From the NCBI GenBank assembly GCA_038210495.1, contig JBBQWR010000027.1:5813-69812 (forward strand): DNA of 64,000 nucleotides, read 5' to 3'. The notes below the pieces were generated by a model that saw nothing but the letters and a program-made list of their open reading frames with translations, did not search any database and had not been told where the DNA came from. The position numbers and the translations under genes are program-made. Positions 35,991 through 45,009 of this stretch are shown in pieces; the stretch's first letter is position 1; each line of letters begins with the position of its first letter. Source of the DNA: JBBQWR01 sp038210495 (GTDB lineage Bacteria; Planctomycetota; Planctomycetia; Pirellulales; DATAWG01).

Positions 35991-36851
35991 CCCGCCACGC
36001 GGTGGGCGGCGCGTTGAACGTGGCTGGCATGTTGGACAAAAGAACGTGGCTCGCTGGGCCTGCACGATTCGCTGAATTTCGCCGGCGCCGCAGTTGAGGC
36101 ACGGTTTGCCTTCGCGATCATAGACGCGATGGTGGTTCTGGTAACCGCCAGCCACGTTCAAGGCGTTGCGATAGGTTCCGTCGGAGAGCGTCGAACCTTC
36201 GTGATGGATTGCCGATTCTAGCACTTCGATCATCGCGGCGTGAATTCGATCCCATTCCGGGCGGCGAATCCGGTTGCAGCGCCGCTCGGGATGAATGGCG
36301 GCGAGATGCAAAATTTCGGCGGCGTAAAGATTGCCCACGCCCGCGACGGCCCGCTGATCGAGCAGCGCCACCTTGATCGACCGCCGGCTGCCGCCGAGCC
36401 GCTCGGCGAGCTGATCGGCCGTGATGACGAGGGCGTCCGGGCCGAGCGTGGCGTCGTCGTAGCGGTTGGCTAACGCTTCAAGTGACAACAATCGCACGCA
36501 GCCCAGGCCGCGACGATCCCAGTACAGCAATTCGTTGTGCGGTCCGCCTTCCAGGTGAACGCGGAGCCGCAGATGCTCCCGCGTCGGTGGCTCGGTTAGC
36601 AGAACCAGTCCGGTCATCCGCGGCTCGAAGATCATCGCGGCCCGTGCGTCAAGATAGACGATGACCCGTTTTCCGAGGCGACCGATTTCCGTGATTGTGG
36701 CGCCCGTAGTTTGTCGGCGAAATCGAGCCATCGTCGGCTCGATAAGGATCGGTCGCTTGCGGCACGCGGCCCGCTGGACGTCGGCAATCCGGCTGCCGAC
36801 GATGCCAAGAATTCCGCGGCGCATCGTCTCGACTTCGGGCAGTTCCGGCAT
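35979..36851 (-). CDS. mutM: Formamidopyrimidine-DNA glycosylase (Fpg/MutM)
   Basis: A 290-aa base-excision-repair enzyme that removes oxidised purines such as 8-oxoguanine and nicks the abasic site. The processed N-terminus MPELPEVETMRRG supplies the catalytic Pro2 and Glu3; Lys61 lies in RLGKRVIVYLD. The helix-two-turn-helix has GVGNLYAAE (Asn174 region), and the C-terminal zinc finger uses Cys251, 254, 272 and 275. The tail after the finger (RSTRRPPRGGRGA) is longer than usual and ends in the palindrome that supplies the stop. The start at 36851 is fixed by the required MPELPE. Assignment is secure. Confidence 0.97.
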   Translation of the reverse strand: MPELPEVETMRRGILGIVGSRIADVQRAACRKRPILIEPTMARFRRQTTGATITEIGRLGKRVIVYLDARAAMIFEPRMTGLVLLTEPPTREHLRLRVHLEGGPHNELLYWDRRGLGCVRLLSLEALANRYDDATLGPDALVITADQLAERLGGSRRSIKVALLDQRAVAGVGNLYAAEILHLAAIHPERRCNRIRRPEWDRIHAAMIEVLESAIHHEGSTLSDGTYRNALNVAGGYQNHHRVYDREGKPCLNCGAGEIQRIVQAQRATFFCPTCQPRSTRRPPRGGRGA

Positions 36852-36892
36852 GCCGGTTATTTGACCGAATTACGCCCCCGGCGGAAAGTCGT

Positions 36893-37091
36893 ACATAGCC
36901 GCGGCATCCTGCCGCGCCGTCTTGGGCGATCGAAGTAGGTCAGGCACTCTGTGCCTGACGATGCGGACCGATTGGCGGCGCCGAAACGTCAACGAGTCGT
37001 TGAGCCTCACGCCCTGTCAGGCACGGAGTGCCTGACCTACGCCTGTAGCGAAGTACCGACAAGACGGCGCAGCATGATGCCGCGGCTATGT
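36893..37091. repeat. Nested double repeat downstream of xerC (two families)
   Basis: Outer arms (36893-36924 and 37060-37091) belong to the GGCATCCTGCCGCGC family. Inside them are two 25-base units (36935-36959 and 37016-37040) of the GTAGGTCAGGCA family. All four arms are inverted around the same centre, giving a stem-within-stem structure of about 199 bp. The right outer arm contains the xerC stop codon. Confidence 0.9.
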
Positions 37092-37988
37092 TCTCGCTCT
37101 GGGATGCGCCTTTTCGTACGCTGCCCGCAGATTCGCCGTGCTGACGTGCGTGTAGATCTGCGTCGTGACCAAACTCTTGTGGCCGAGCAATTCTTGCACG
37201 CTACGAATATCGGCGCCGCGATCCAACAGGTGCGTGGCAAAGCTGTGCCGCAGCGTGTGCGGTGTCGTCCGGCTATCGAGGCCCGTCTGACGCAGATATT
37301 TCTCCAGCATCCGCGCCACGCTGCGCGTCGTCAGACGCTTGCCGAATCGATTGATGAACAGCGGCCGTTTCGGCGCCGGCTTGTCGGGCGTGACTGATTT
37401 GCGTTCCGCGAGCCAGGTTCGGATGGCTTTGATCGCGAAGGATCCGATCGGGGCGAGTCGTTCCTTCTTGCCTTTGCCCCGGACCCGCAGCACGCTTCCG
37501 GCGAAGTCGATGTCTTCATCGTCGAGGCCCACGACTTCGCTCACGCGCAAGCCGGCGGAATACAGCGTTTCCAAAATGGCCCGATCGCGGCGGCCCTGAA
37601 CGCCGAAGGCCGGCGGCGACTCGAGCAGTCGGCCGATATCGTCGGTCGAAAGAAAATGCGGCAGCGAGCGTGGCTTGCGCGGATTTCGCAGCGGTTTGGC
37701 CGGATTGGAATTTGTCCAACCCTCGCGCTGGCCAAATCGAAAAAAGCTCCGCAGCGACGCCAGCCGCCGGGCGATCGTCGTCTTGGCGTAGCCTGCCTCG
37801 TGCATCGCCGCGACATAACCGCGTAACTCGACGGTCGTGATCGCCGATGGTTCTGGGCAAACGCCGCGGGCCTGCGTGAGATATTGCACGAGCAGACCCA
37901 AATCTTCGCGATAGCTCTTGATCGTCAAATCCGAGACGTTGCGTTCAACGGCCAGATACTGAAGAAATCGAGCGATCGAGGTCTGCAT
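37086..37988 (-). CDS. xerC: Tyrosine recombinase XerC/XerD
   Basis: A 300-aa site-specific recombinase for chromosome dimer resolution. The N-terminal SAM-like core-binding domain spans about 1-105. The catalytic residues are Arg148 (SAGLRVSEV), Lys172 (RGKGKKERLAP), His244 and Arg247 (HTLRHSFATHLL), His270 (LLGHKSLVTTQIYTHV) and Tyr279. Length and motifs match Xer rather than an integron or phage integrase. Assignment to XerC over XerD is not certain from sequence alone. The gene is bracketed by the same repeat family at 36935-37040 and 38025-38129. Its TAG stop lies inside the outer repeat arm. Confidence 0.92.
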   Translation of the reverse strand: MQTSIARFLQYLAVERNVSDLTIKSYREDLGLLVQYLTQARGVCPEPSAITTVELRGYVAAMHEAGYAKTTIARRLASLRSFFRFGQREGWTNSNPAKPLRNPRKPRSLPHFLSTDDIGRLLESPPAFGVQGRRDRAILETLYSAGLRVSEVVGLDDEDIDFAGSVLRVRGKGKKERLAPIGSFAIKAIRTWLAERKSVTPDKPAPKRPLFINRFGKRLTTRSVARMLEKYLRQTGLDSRTTPHTLRHSFATHLLDRGADIRSVQELLGHKSLVTTQIYTHVSTANLRAAYEKAHPRART

Positions 37989-38024
37989 GGCGGTGAGAGG
38001 CTTGAGGCGCGACGCTTGAGGACT

Positions 38025-38129
38025 GTAGGTCAGGCACTCCGTGCCTGACGAGGCGGATCGATTGATAGAACAGGACGGAGGGTATGGAATCGGGCTGCAC
38101 GGCTGTCAGGCGCGGAGTGCCTGACCTAC
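38025..38129. repeat. GTAGGTCAGGCA double-hairpin repeat upstream of xerC
   Basis: Two 25-base units (38025-38049 and 38105-38129) are inverted copies with one mismatch. The spacer begins with a conserved GANGCGGANCGATTG that is shared with the downstream element at 36935-37040, so the two are paralogous copies of one element of about 105 bp. Confidence 0.9.
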
Positions 38130-38181
38130 GTTTCCTTCGTCCTCTGGTCCCTAGTCTCCCAGCCCCTGACCCCTTCTCCCT

Positions 38182-38439
38182 CTACACTTCATCCGTATCC
38201 TTTGGCAGCGCGACATTGAACCGACGTTTGCCCCCCTTGGGCGCTGGAACCGCTGACGGGATGCCTTGCCGGATTTTTTGGCTCAGAACGGCCGCATCAT
38301 ACCAGGTGAAGCTGAGATCGGGATTCGAGGCGAATCGACCTAGCACGCGCAGCGTTTCGGCCCGGCTGGCGTCGTCGTACAAAAAGACGTACCGCTCGGC
38401 GCCCTTCACAAGAGCCAACACATTGATATCGTCTGACAC
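38182..38439 (-). CDS. Small conserved-looking hypothetical protein, 85 aa
   Basis: An 85-aa protein read from a GTG at 38439 with AAGGAG ten bases upstream. The sequence DDINVLALVKGAERYVFLYD starts the domain, followed by LRVLGRFASNPDLSFTWYDA. It looks like a compact alpha/beta domain and has no known motif. I have an impression of similar small planctomycete proteins but cannot verify it. The frame extends upstream to 38499, but the added residues look non-coding. No function is proposed. Confidence 0.6.
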   Translation of the reverse strand: MSDDINVLALVKGAERYVFLYDDASRAETLRVLGRFASNPDLSFTWYDAAVLSQKIRQGIPSAVPAPKGGKRRFNVALPKDTDEV

Positions 38440-38681
38440 GGCCGGGCAACTCCTTCTGGGCGAGTGCGTCCTGGTGACCTCTGCTGTCGGAAAATTCATC
38501 CCTGGCGCCGCGAGTACGCTCGTGGGCGAGTCCGCGATGGGCGCCGCGGGGATCGAATAGTTTTCCTCGGCGAAATCGTGGCGGGATTTTTTGGCGGCTC
38601 GTCGCGTTTGGCGAACCGAGCTGTCGGCCTGGCGGAAAGTCCGTCTTCACGCTCAGGCGGGCGGGGGCCATCCTCAAAAAC

Positions 38682-39803
38682 TTATCGGCTTTGAGGCCAG
38701 CGCCACACGACCTTCGTTTCGCCGGCGCCGCCGCGAGCCGTCAACATTTCGGCGATGTGCTTGTGACAGCAGAAACGGATGAAGTCGTCGCTGCGTTGCA
38801 TGTACGCCGCCCAGCCGCCGAACCGCGCGTCGTCCCGAAAATTCACGTAGTGCTCCAGAGCCGCCGTGAATTCTGGATCGGTGCCGTGATAAGATCCGGT
38901 GTGACGCAGCACGGGCCCATCGGTTGGAAAAGACAGGGGGTGGCCCGGCGATGGACCCGCGGGAATGAGCCCGCGCGGGTCAGGCCAATTGGAAGACATG
39001 CTTGCGACGATGTTGATATCCGGCCCGCCAACCAAAACGCTGTGCGCGGCGATGGACTTGGCGGATGTTGTCGCTTGTCCGGGCGCGCCCCTGTCGCTGG
39101 CGGCGACATTACCGTTCGCGTCCCTGGCGCCGGCTGTATTGGATGCGCCGGCGGTCAGGCGTTTCTGCGATTGGTTCGTTTCGCCGCTCGCCATGCGGAC
39201 ACCGTCGCCACGAGTCGGATCACCGCGCCTCGCTGGCATCGGTATGCCCGGCTCGGTTTTATAATCTGGCGTTTGTGTGCGCAGTTGCTCGCGAGCTAGC
39301 GCCATTTGCGATTCCAACACAAGGGACGGCGGAATATCCTCCTGCGCAGGTGTTCCCCAGGGCAGACCATAGCCGGCTGGAATCTCATGAAAGCACGGAT
39401 TGGCCGAGAACCAATCGACTTGCAAAGTGCATCGCGGCGGATAATACGGGTCGAAATCGGTGACGACGCCGTAAATCACGGCGTCGACTTCGAGAAATTG
39501 AGCGAGCCGGCGAAGATCTGCCGGCGTGTCGAGAGCAAAGTGGTTGTTGCGGATCGCGGCTTCCACGACGCCGATCGGCACGACTTCGTACCCTGGAACC
39601 GCTTGCAGTTCAGCAAAGTACGCCAACCCAAATTGCCGTGGATCGACCTTGGGATCGGTGCTGAGATTGATGAACGGCGCCACCGCAACTTTGGTAAGTT
39701 GGGGAAACGGATTGTGCAACGTCGGCTGGTGACTGATCTCGGGTAGCAGACCGCAACCCGTGACCAGAATCACGACGCCGCAGGCGATCGCCAGGCGCAT
39801 CAT
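38682..39803 (-). CDS. Lipoprotein with GNA1162/CsgG-like N-domain
   Basis: A 373-aa lipoprotein. The signal is MMRLAIACGVVILVTGCGLLP with lipobox VTGC (Cys 18). The next ~120 residues, LTKVAVAPFINLSTDPKVDP, then FAELQAVPGYEVVPIGVVE and DAVIYGVVTDFDPYYPPR, resemble the alpha/beta domain of GNA1162/CsgG-type lipoproteins, which bind or assemble envelope structures. The middle of the protein is low complexity, and the C-terminal ~110 residues are distinct (HYVNFRDDARFGGWAAYMQR). ATG 39803 is chosen because it places the signal at the N-terminus; a longer frame to 39905 lacks a signal. Family assignment is tentative. Confidence 0.65.
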   Translation of the reverse strand: MMRLAIACGVVILVTGCGLLPEISHQPTLHNPFPQLTKVAVAPFINLSTDPKVDPRQFGLAYFAELQAVPGYEVVPIGVVEAAIRNNHFALDTPADLRRLAQFLEVDAVIYGVVTDFDPYYPPRCTLQVDWFSANPCFHEIPAGYGLPWGTPAQEDIPPSLVLESQMALAREQLRTQTPDYKTEPGIPMPARRGDPTRGDGVRMASGETNQSQKRLTAGASNTAGARDANGNVAASDRGAPGQATTSAKSIAAHSVLVGGPDINIVASMSSNWPDPRGLIPAGPSPGHPLSFPTDGPVLRHTGSYHGTDPEFTAALEHYVNFRDDARFGGWAAYMQRSDDFIRFCCHKHIAEMLTARGGAGETKVVWRWPQSR

Positions 39804-40053
39804 GTGTTGGCACAACCGTTTGGAAAAGGTTTCCCCCCTTTTCCCCTGCCGACAGGCGCAAGGCCAGCAGTCGGCAACGTCCGCTTTATCGGTAAGGTTT
39901 GACACCTAACTGAAGGGGAAATGCGGGAAGCATGGAGCGTGGTGCGTGGAGCGTTTGGGCAAGCAGGCAGAATGGCCGGATGGCTTTGTGACGATACTAA
40001 GATCGGCGGCGACAAATTGGGACTATGTGCGGTTTGAGCGGATAGGGAATCGC

Positions 40054-40084
40054 GACGGCGCGGCACGATGCCGCGGCTATGTAC
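40054..40084. repeat. Single arm of GATGCCGCGGCTATGTAC repeat
   Basis: A half copy of the GGCATCCTGCCGCGC family, in the same orientation as the right arms elsewhere, with no facing partner found nearby. It lies upstream of the DegT-type gene and may be a truncated element. Confidence 0.6.
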
Positions 40085-40211
40085 CTCCGGCTCCCGACTC
40101 CCATCTCGCGACTTACTTCCGTGCTTGCACGAATTCGTTTGTTAACAGACAATGGCCCGGGCGGTCGGCCATTCGTGACGTTCAGCGTGAGGCCCGCGGG
40201 GAGAGGCGGCG

Positions 40212-41489
40212 ATGTGGGTGCGGAAACGACTTGATTTGAGCTGGCTGGATTTGGCCCATGGCATGGCCAATTGTATCCTGCCGCGCAGCCGCGTAGCTCA
40301 GGCCAGGGCGCTCGAGCGAATGTGGACCTGCGACGACGACGCGATCGCTTGCCTATCCGTCCGCAGCGGTTTCGATCTCTGGTTGTCGGCGCTCAATCTG
40401 CCGCGCGGTAGCGAAGTCATTGTGTCGGCGATCACGATTCCCGACATGATTCGGATCATTCGCGATCACGGTCTGTTGCCCGTGCCGGTGGATGTCGATC
40501 ACGAGCGATTGGCGATCGACATCGGCGCATTGAAACGAGCCGTTACGCCGCGGACTCGAATCATTTTATTGGCCCATTTGTTCGGCACGCGGCAACCGCT
40601 CGACGCGGTCACCGAGTTCGCTCGCGATCGAGAACTGCTGCTCGTCGAAGATTGCGCTCAGGCCTTCGTCGGCCGGGAGTTCACAGGGCATTCGGATGCC
40701 GATGTGTCGATGTTCAGCTTCGGGCCGATTAAGACGGCCACGGCGCTGGGAGGCGGATTGCTGCGAGTGCGCGACCGCGGCGTGCTCTCGACGATGCGCA
40801 CGTTGTTGGCCGAGCAGCCGCGGCAAAGTCGCTGGGCTTATTTTAGCCGCGCGGCGAAATACGCGGGCATGAAACTTTTGTCGAGTCGGCCGCTCTACAC
40901 GACAATCTTTAGCTTCTACGGTCTGATCGGGCGCGATCCGGATGGGCTGGTGAGTGGCGCGGTGCGTGGATTCGCCGGTCCCGATTTCTTCCGCCGCATC
41001 CGTCGTCAGCCCTCGGCGCCGCTACTGTCGCTGATCTATCGGCGGATCGCAAAGTTTGACCGGCAAAGGATCGTCCGGCGCACGCGGTTGGGGGCTCGGC
41101 AACTCGATTTGCTCGACGGCAGCTTTCCGTGCCCAGGAGCCGGCGACGAGGCCTGTAGCTACTGGGTCTTCGCCGTACTGGCCCACGAACCGGCCGAGTT
41201 GATCGCGGCCTTGCGGGCGGCCGGTTTCGATGGCTCGTCGGCGCACAGCATGTGTGTCGTCGAACCGCCGGACGATCGACGATCGGAGCGGGCCGAAATG
41301 GCCGAGACGATGTTGCCCCGGATCGTGTATCTGCCTCACTACACGCAACTGCCGGATCGAGAACTGCAGCGCATGGCGAGCGTGCTGAAAGTCGTCGCAG
41401 GCTCGTCGGCTGCCGACCGGCGTGGCGTCGTCGGCTTGTCGTCCACCGCGGAAGCGCATGGCGTGCTCGTTCCGGGCAGCGGGCGGTAA
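40212..41489 (+). CDS. DegT/DnrJ/EryC1/StrS-type PLP enzyme
   Basis: A 425-aa protein of the DegT/StrS aminotransferase family. The PLP-binding Lys is in FSFGPIKTATALGGG (Lys174). The preceding VEDCAQAFVG provides the Asp of the cofactor site, and LLAHLFGTRQPLD matches the family. The N-terminal stretch (CILPRSRVAQARALERMW) is atypical, and there are no adjacent sugar-nucleotide genes to suggest a substrate. GAGAGG precedes ATG 40212 by five bases. Members usually transaminate keto sugars in surface polysaccharide or antibiotic pathways; the substrate here cannot be told. Confidence 0.85.
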   Translation: MWVRKRLDLSWLDLAHGMANCILPRSRVAQARALERMWTCDDDAIACLSVRSGFDLWLSALNLPRGSEVIVSAITIPDMIRIIRDHGLLPVPVDVDHERLAIDIGALKRAVTPRTRIILLAHLFGTRQPLDAVTEFARDRELLLVEDCAQAFVGREFTGHSDADVSMFSFGPIKTATALGGGLLRVRDRGVLSTMRTLLAEQPRQSRWAYFSRAAKYAGMKLLSSRPLYTTIFSFYGLIGRDPDGLVSGAVRGFAGPDFFRRIRRQPSAPLLSLIYRRIAKFDRQRIVRRTRLGARQLDLLDGSFPCPGAGDEACSYWVFAVLAHEPAELIAALRAAGFDGSSAHSMCVVEPPDDRRSERAEMAETMLPRIVYLPHYTQLPDRELQRMASVLKVVAGSSAADRRGVVGLSSTAEAHGVLVPGSGR

Positions 41490-41524
41490 ACGCTCGCTCA
41501 GTAATCGGCTCTCGTCACACGAAT

Positions 41525-41610
41525 AGAGCCGCGCACGAAGTAAGCTTCGTTCGCTAGAATTCGCTACTTCTTTTCAAATGCGATCCAAGCGCTTACTTCG
41601 CGCGAGGCTC
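41525..41610. repeat. GCGCACGAAGTAAGC inverted repeat (copy 2)
   Basis: Arms at 41525-41545 and 41591-41610 are inverted copies with two mismatches and share their core with the element at 9120-9184. It lies between convergent genes (DegT-type and bacillithiol deacetylase) and may serve as a terminator for both. Confidence 0.75.
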
Positions 41611-41629
41611 GATTTGACTTCCGGCTTGC

Positions 41630-42319
41630 TTATATAAACTCCGTCAGCCCCTTAACGCCAATCGGTTCGCGGCATGCAAACGGCTCGCCGTAGGAAACGC
41701 CGATCGACCAGCCCCAAAAGGCTGCCTGATCGCGCTGCCGATCGAGGAAGGTCGGGGCCGATTGCTCTCGGCCGGCGACGAACTGGCTTTGATAGCAGGC
41801 GATCGACGCCAGCTTCTTGTCCCAGTAAGAACTGATATCGAGCACGAACGCCGGTTGTGGCGGCTGACGCAGATGCACGCAGTAGTAATAAAAAATTCGC
41901 TCGGGAAAATGCGGAGCGCCAGGGATATCGCTCTTGGTCAGCTTCGACCAAAATCGGGCTGCTTCGATGAGCTGTGTCGCCGCCACGTGGTCGGGATGCG
42001 AGTCGACCCAAAACGGCGCAAATATCCAGCGCGGTTTTTCGCGGCGAAATACGCCGGCCAATTTGTGCCGCGCTTCGAGCGTCGCTTCCAAGCTGCGATT
42101 GGGCAGACCTAAATTTTCCCGCCAATCGAGCCCCAATACGGCGCTGGCGGCCGCTGTTTCGCGAGCCCGAATTTCGAGCGTCCCATGCGGCGTCGGCTCG
42201 CCGCTCGTGAGATCGAGCACGCCCACGCGCCAGCCATCGGCTTTGAATTTGAGAATCGCGCCGGCGGCGCCGAGCTCCGCGTCATCCGGATGCGGCGCCA
42301 CGAACAAGACATCGAGCAC
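41630..42319 (-). CDS. bshB1: Bacillithiol biosynthesis deacetylase, PIG-L family
   Basis: A 229-aa metal-dependent deacetylase. The zinc motif is APHPDDAELG at 8-17 (His10, Asp13), and the third ligand lies in VDSHPDHVAATQL. The flanking sequence (GILKFKADGWRVGVLDLTSGE, GTLEIRARETAAASAVLGL) is close to BshB1 enzymes, which remove the acetyl group from GlcNAc-malate in bacillithiol synthesis. Other PIG-L substrates cannot be excluded. The glycosyltransferase bshA and ligase bshC are not in the window. Convergent with the DegT-type gene, with the repeat between them. Confidence 0.86.
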   Translation of the reverse strand: MLDVLFVAPHPDDAELGAAGAILKFKADGWRVGVLDLTSGEPTPHGTLEIRARETAAASAVLGLDWRENLGLPNRSLEATLEARHKLAGVFRREKPRWIFAPFWVDSHPDHVAATQLIEAARFWSKLTKSDIPGAPHFPERIFYYYCVHLRQPPQPAFVLDISSYWDKKLASIACYQSQFVAGREQSAPTFLDRQRDQAAFWGWSIGVSYGEPFACREPIGVKGLTEFI

Positions 42320-42518
42320 GGCGAATCTCCGCGGTTGCTAGCCGATACAAACTTCAGTGAATGGTCCTAGCCAAATTGTGCATCTATCCTGGTCGAAATT
42401 GACGAGGCACGCAATTGGCCTGGACACGACTCCCGCGGTTTGCGACAGTTCTCGCCTCTTCTCAATTACATTGATCGTCGACGGGCAATCGCCTTTTCGC
42501 CCCCAGTTGGGTTTCGCT

Positions 42519-42797
42519 ATGCCGCGAGTATTCTCGAACGTTCCCACTTCCGAACATTCTCATTCCTCATCAAGCGGACGGTTTACGGCCCGTTGGCTGA
42601 TAGCCGCTTGCTGCGCCGGCGGACTTGTCTCGGTCGGTTGTACGCAGGCGCAATGGGCCACCATGATGGGCGAGGGATTTCACGACGAATTCGCCGGCTC
42701 CGGCAAAACGATGCGGGGCAAGAACGCCAATGGCGGCGACCTCGACGGCCTCAGCACTAAGTCGCAAGACATCGAACGCGACCTCGGCGTCAAGTAG
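42519..42797 (+). CDS. Small lipoprotein, 92 aa
   Basis: A 92-aa protein with a signal WLIAACCAGGLVSVGCTQAQ; the lipobox VGC places the acylated Cys near residue 37. The N-terminus before the signal is unusually long and Ser/His-rich, so the true start may be later. The mature part (DEFAGSGKTMRGKNANGGDL) is short and polar and has no known domain. Upstream, the 42320-42518 gap holds no other gene. The downstream gene is the M32 peptidase; a functional link is not evident. Confidence 0.55.
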   Translation: MPRVFSNVPTSEHSHSSSSGRFTARWLIAACCAGGLVSVGCTQAQWATMMGEGFHDEFAGSGKTMRGKNANGGDLDGLSTKSQDIERDLGVK

Positions 42798-42924
42798 CGA
42801 CGCCGATAGTTGAGTCAACCACGCACCGGGGCTTCGGCGCGGCGTCGCCAGCCCCCGAATGGTCCCGACTCCCGACTCCTCGCCCCCGCTTGCCAATCGG
42901 CCAAATGGCGACTACGCTCGCGGT

Positions 42925-44445
42925 ATGATCCAATCGAACACGGAAACATACGAAAATGTCGTCTCGCACGTCCGTCAAACGGCGCTGCTAAATTCTGTCG
43001 AGTCGTTGTTGGGCTGGGACGAACGGACGTACATGCCCGACGCCGCCGGCGCCTATCGGGCAGAGCAAATGACAATGCTCGCTGGGATGCTGCACGAGCG
43101 GCGAACCGATTCGAGACTCGGTGAGTGGCTGGCGGAGTTGATCGAGGGGGGCGCGGCGGCCGACCCGCGGAGCGAGCTGACCGCCACGATTCGCGAGCTA
43201 AAGCGGCAATACGACAAACTCGTTAAATTGCCCCAGTCGCTGGTCGAAGAACTGACTCGCGTCTCGGTGCTGGGACAGCAGGCCTGGGTCACCGCGCGAG
43301 CGAACAACGACTTCAAATCTTTTCAGCCGCTGCTGGAAAAGACATTCGATCTGAAGCGGCAGCAGGCCGACGCAATTGGCTACGCCGAATGTCGCTACGA
43401 CGCATTGTTGGATGATTTCGAGCCCGGCGGCCGGACATCGCAAATTGCCGAGGTGCTGGCGGGCCTGCGGGAGCGGTTAGTGCCGCTAGTCTCCGCGATC
43501 GCGGCGAGCGGCCGAGTTGCAAACGTGGAGATCGTCTCGCGACATTTTCCGCGCGCGGCACAGCAGAAATTCGGCGAAGCGGCGGCCAAGCGGATCGGCT
43601 TCGATTTTCAGCGCGGCCGCTTGGATATCACGGCTCATCCGTTCTGCTCCGGCATGGGACCCAACGATTGCCGAATCACAACCCGCTACGACGAGCATCA
43701 TTTCAACGGCGCGTTTTTCGGCATTCTGCACGAGGCCGGTCACGGGATTTACGATCAAGGGTTGCCGCCCGAGAAATTCGGCCTGCCATCGGGCGACGCC
43801 ACGTCGCTGGGCATCCACGAGTCGCAGTCCCGGATGTGGGAAAATCTGGTCGGGCGCAGCCGTGAGTTCTGGGAATTTTCCTACGCCGACGCACAAGCGG
43901 CGTTTCCCGAGGCGCTTGTCAGCGTGCCACTCGATGAATTTTATTTCGCGATCAACGACGTCCGACCGTCGCTGATTCGAGTTGAAGCCGACGAGGCGAC
44001 ATATAACCTGCACATCCTGATTCGCTTCGAGCTCGAGCAGGCACTGTTGAACGATGACTTGCGGGTTGCCGATCTGCCGGGGGCTTGGAACGAGAAGTAC
44101 CGCCATTATCTGGGCATCACGCCGCCCAGCGATGCGGAGGGGGTGCTGCAGGATATTCACTGGAGCGCCGGGCTGATCGGGTATTTTCCGACCTATTCGC
44201 TCGGCAACCTCTACGCCTCGCAATTCTTCGCCAAGGCGGACAGCGATCTGGGAGGGGTCGGGCGCCAATTCGCTCGCGGCGAGTTCGAGCCGCTCCGCGA
44301 GTGGTTGCGACGAGAAATCCACCAGCACGGGAGTCGCTATCGTGCGCCGGAGTTGGTCGAATTGGTGACCGGCCAGCCGTTATCCCACGAACCGCTTATG
44401 CAGCATCTGCACTGTAAATTCGGCCGGCTGTACGGCATTTCTTAG
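42925..44445 (+). CDS. M32 family metallocarboxypeptidase
   Basis: A 506-aa cytoplasmic zinc carboxypeptidase of the Taq/PfuCP family. The zinc motif is HEAGH (about 269-273) in GILHEAGHGIYDQGLP, and the third ligand region is GIHESQSRMWEN near 298. The family also shows NDVRPSLIRVEADEATYNLH and the C-terminal LGNLYASQFFAKADSDLG. ATG 42925 starts the conserved helix MIQSNTETYENVVSHVRQTA; an upstream extension to 42859 is not supported. Length is normal. It cleaves C-terminal amino acids from peptides, presumably in peptide turnover. Confidence 0.95.
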   Translation: MIQSNTETYENVVSHVRQTALLNSVESLLGWDERTYMPDAAGAYRAEQMTMLAGMLHERRTDSRLGEWLAELIEGGAAADPRSELTATIRELKRQYDKLVKLPQSLVEELTRVSVLGQQAWVTARANNDFKSFQPLLEKTFDLKRQQADAIGYAECRYDALLDDFEPGGRTSQIAEVLAGLRERLVPLVSAIAASGRVANVEIVSRHFPRAAQQKFGEAAAKRIGFDFQRGRLDITAHPFCSGMGPNDCRITTRYDEHHFNGAFFGILHEAGHGIYDQGLPPEKFGLPSGDATSLGIHESQSRMWENLVGRSREFWEFSYADAQAAFPEALVSVPLDEFYFAINDVRPSLIRVEADEATYNLHILIRFELEQALLNDDLRVADLPGAWNEKYRHYLGITPPSDAEGVLQDIHWSAGLIGYFPTYSLGNLYASQFFAKADSDLGGVGRQFARGEFEPLREWLRREIHQHGSRYRAPELVELVTGQPLSHEPLMQHLHCKFGRLYGIS

Positions 44446-44604
44446 GGACCTGGAAACGGGCTCTCGCCGGGTGCGCGGACGGCCGAGTCTGGAAGCGTCA
44501 TCGCCGGAGCCCAGGCGAACTGCGAATGGGCCATTTTAACCCAAGTTGATGCGATTTGGTGAGATCTTGGTGCGTCAAAATGGACCTTTATATCGAAAAC
44601 TAAT

Positions 44605-44633
44605 TTGACAACTGCAGAAAATCTGCATATCGT
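44605..44633 (+). promoter_or_regulatory. Sigma70-like promoter candidate upstream of exosortase operon
   Basis: TTGACA (44605-44610) is a perfect -35 box, and TATCGT at 44628-44633 is 17 bp downstream. The spacer includes the small inverted repeat CTGCAGAAAATCTGCA. It points towards the exosortase gene, whose start lies about 470 bp further on. Confidence 0.5.
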
Positions 44634-45009
44634 GAACTGAACGCTGATACGGCGTGCTGGCTGCAAGTTCGACCGGATTCTTTGGTCGATTGCGGCGCAT
44701 CCCGTGGGCCAGTGAAATGATTTGCGAGTCGGCTGTTCAGCCGTCGGATTGTTTTCACCCGAGGCGTCGTGGCTGGAATCCCGAGCATCGGTGATTAGTA
44801 GTCGGCCATTTTGGCACAATGTATGCGGGCGACAACGGGATAATGTTGTCGAGTCGATTCTCGATGCGTTCGGGTATGATGAACTGCCCGCGACGTCCGG
44901 ACGCACGGCGACGCTATTCATTTAATGCTACCTCGAGTTCCCTGAATCGGTCACAATTCTTGTCCTGTTTAAAAAACGCACCGGCTCGGCGGACGAGTCG
45001 GTAATCAAC

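Noticed and set aside
37086..37988. xerC as part of an integrative element
   Set aside because: No phage or conjugative genes, no tRNA and no att-like direct repeats were seen; only the flanking palindromes remain as an observation.
44442..44921. 159-residue minus-strand frame in the exosortase upstream gap
   Set aside because: No domain or ribosome site, and it covers the promoter candidate.
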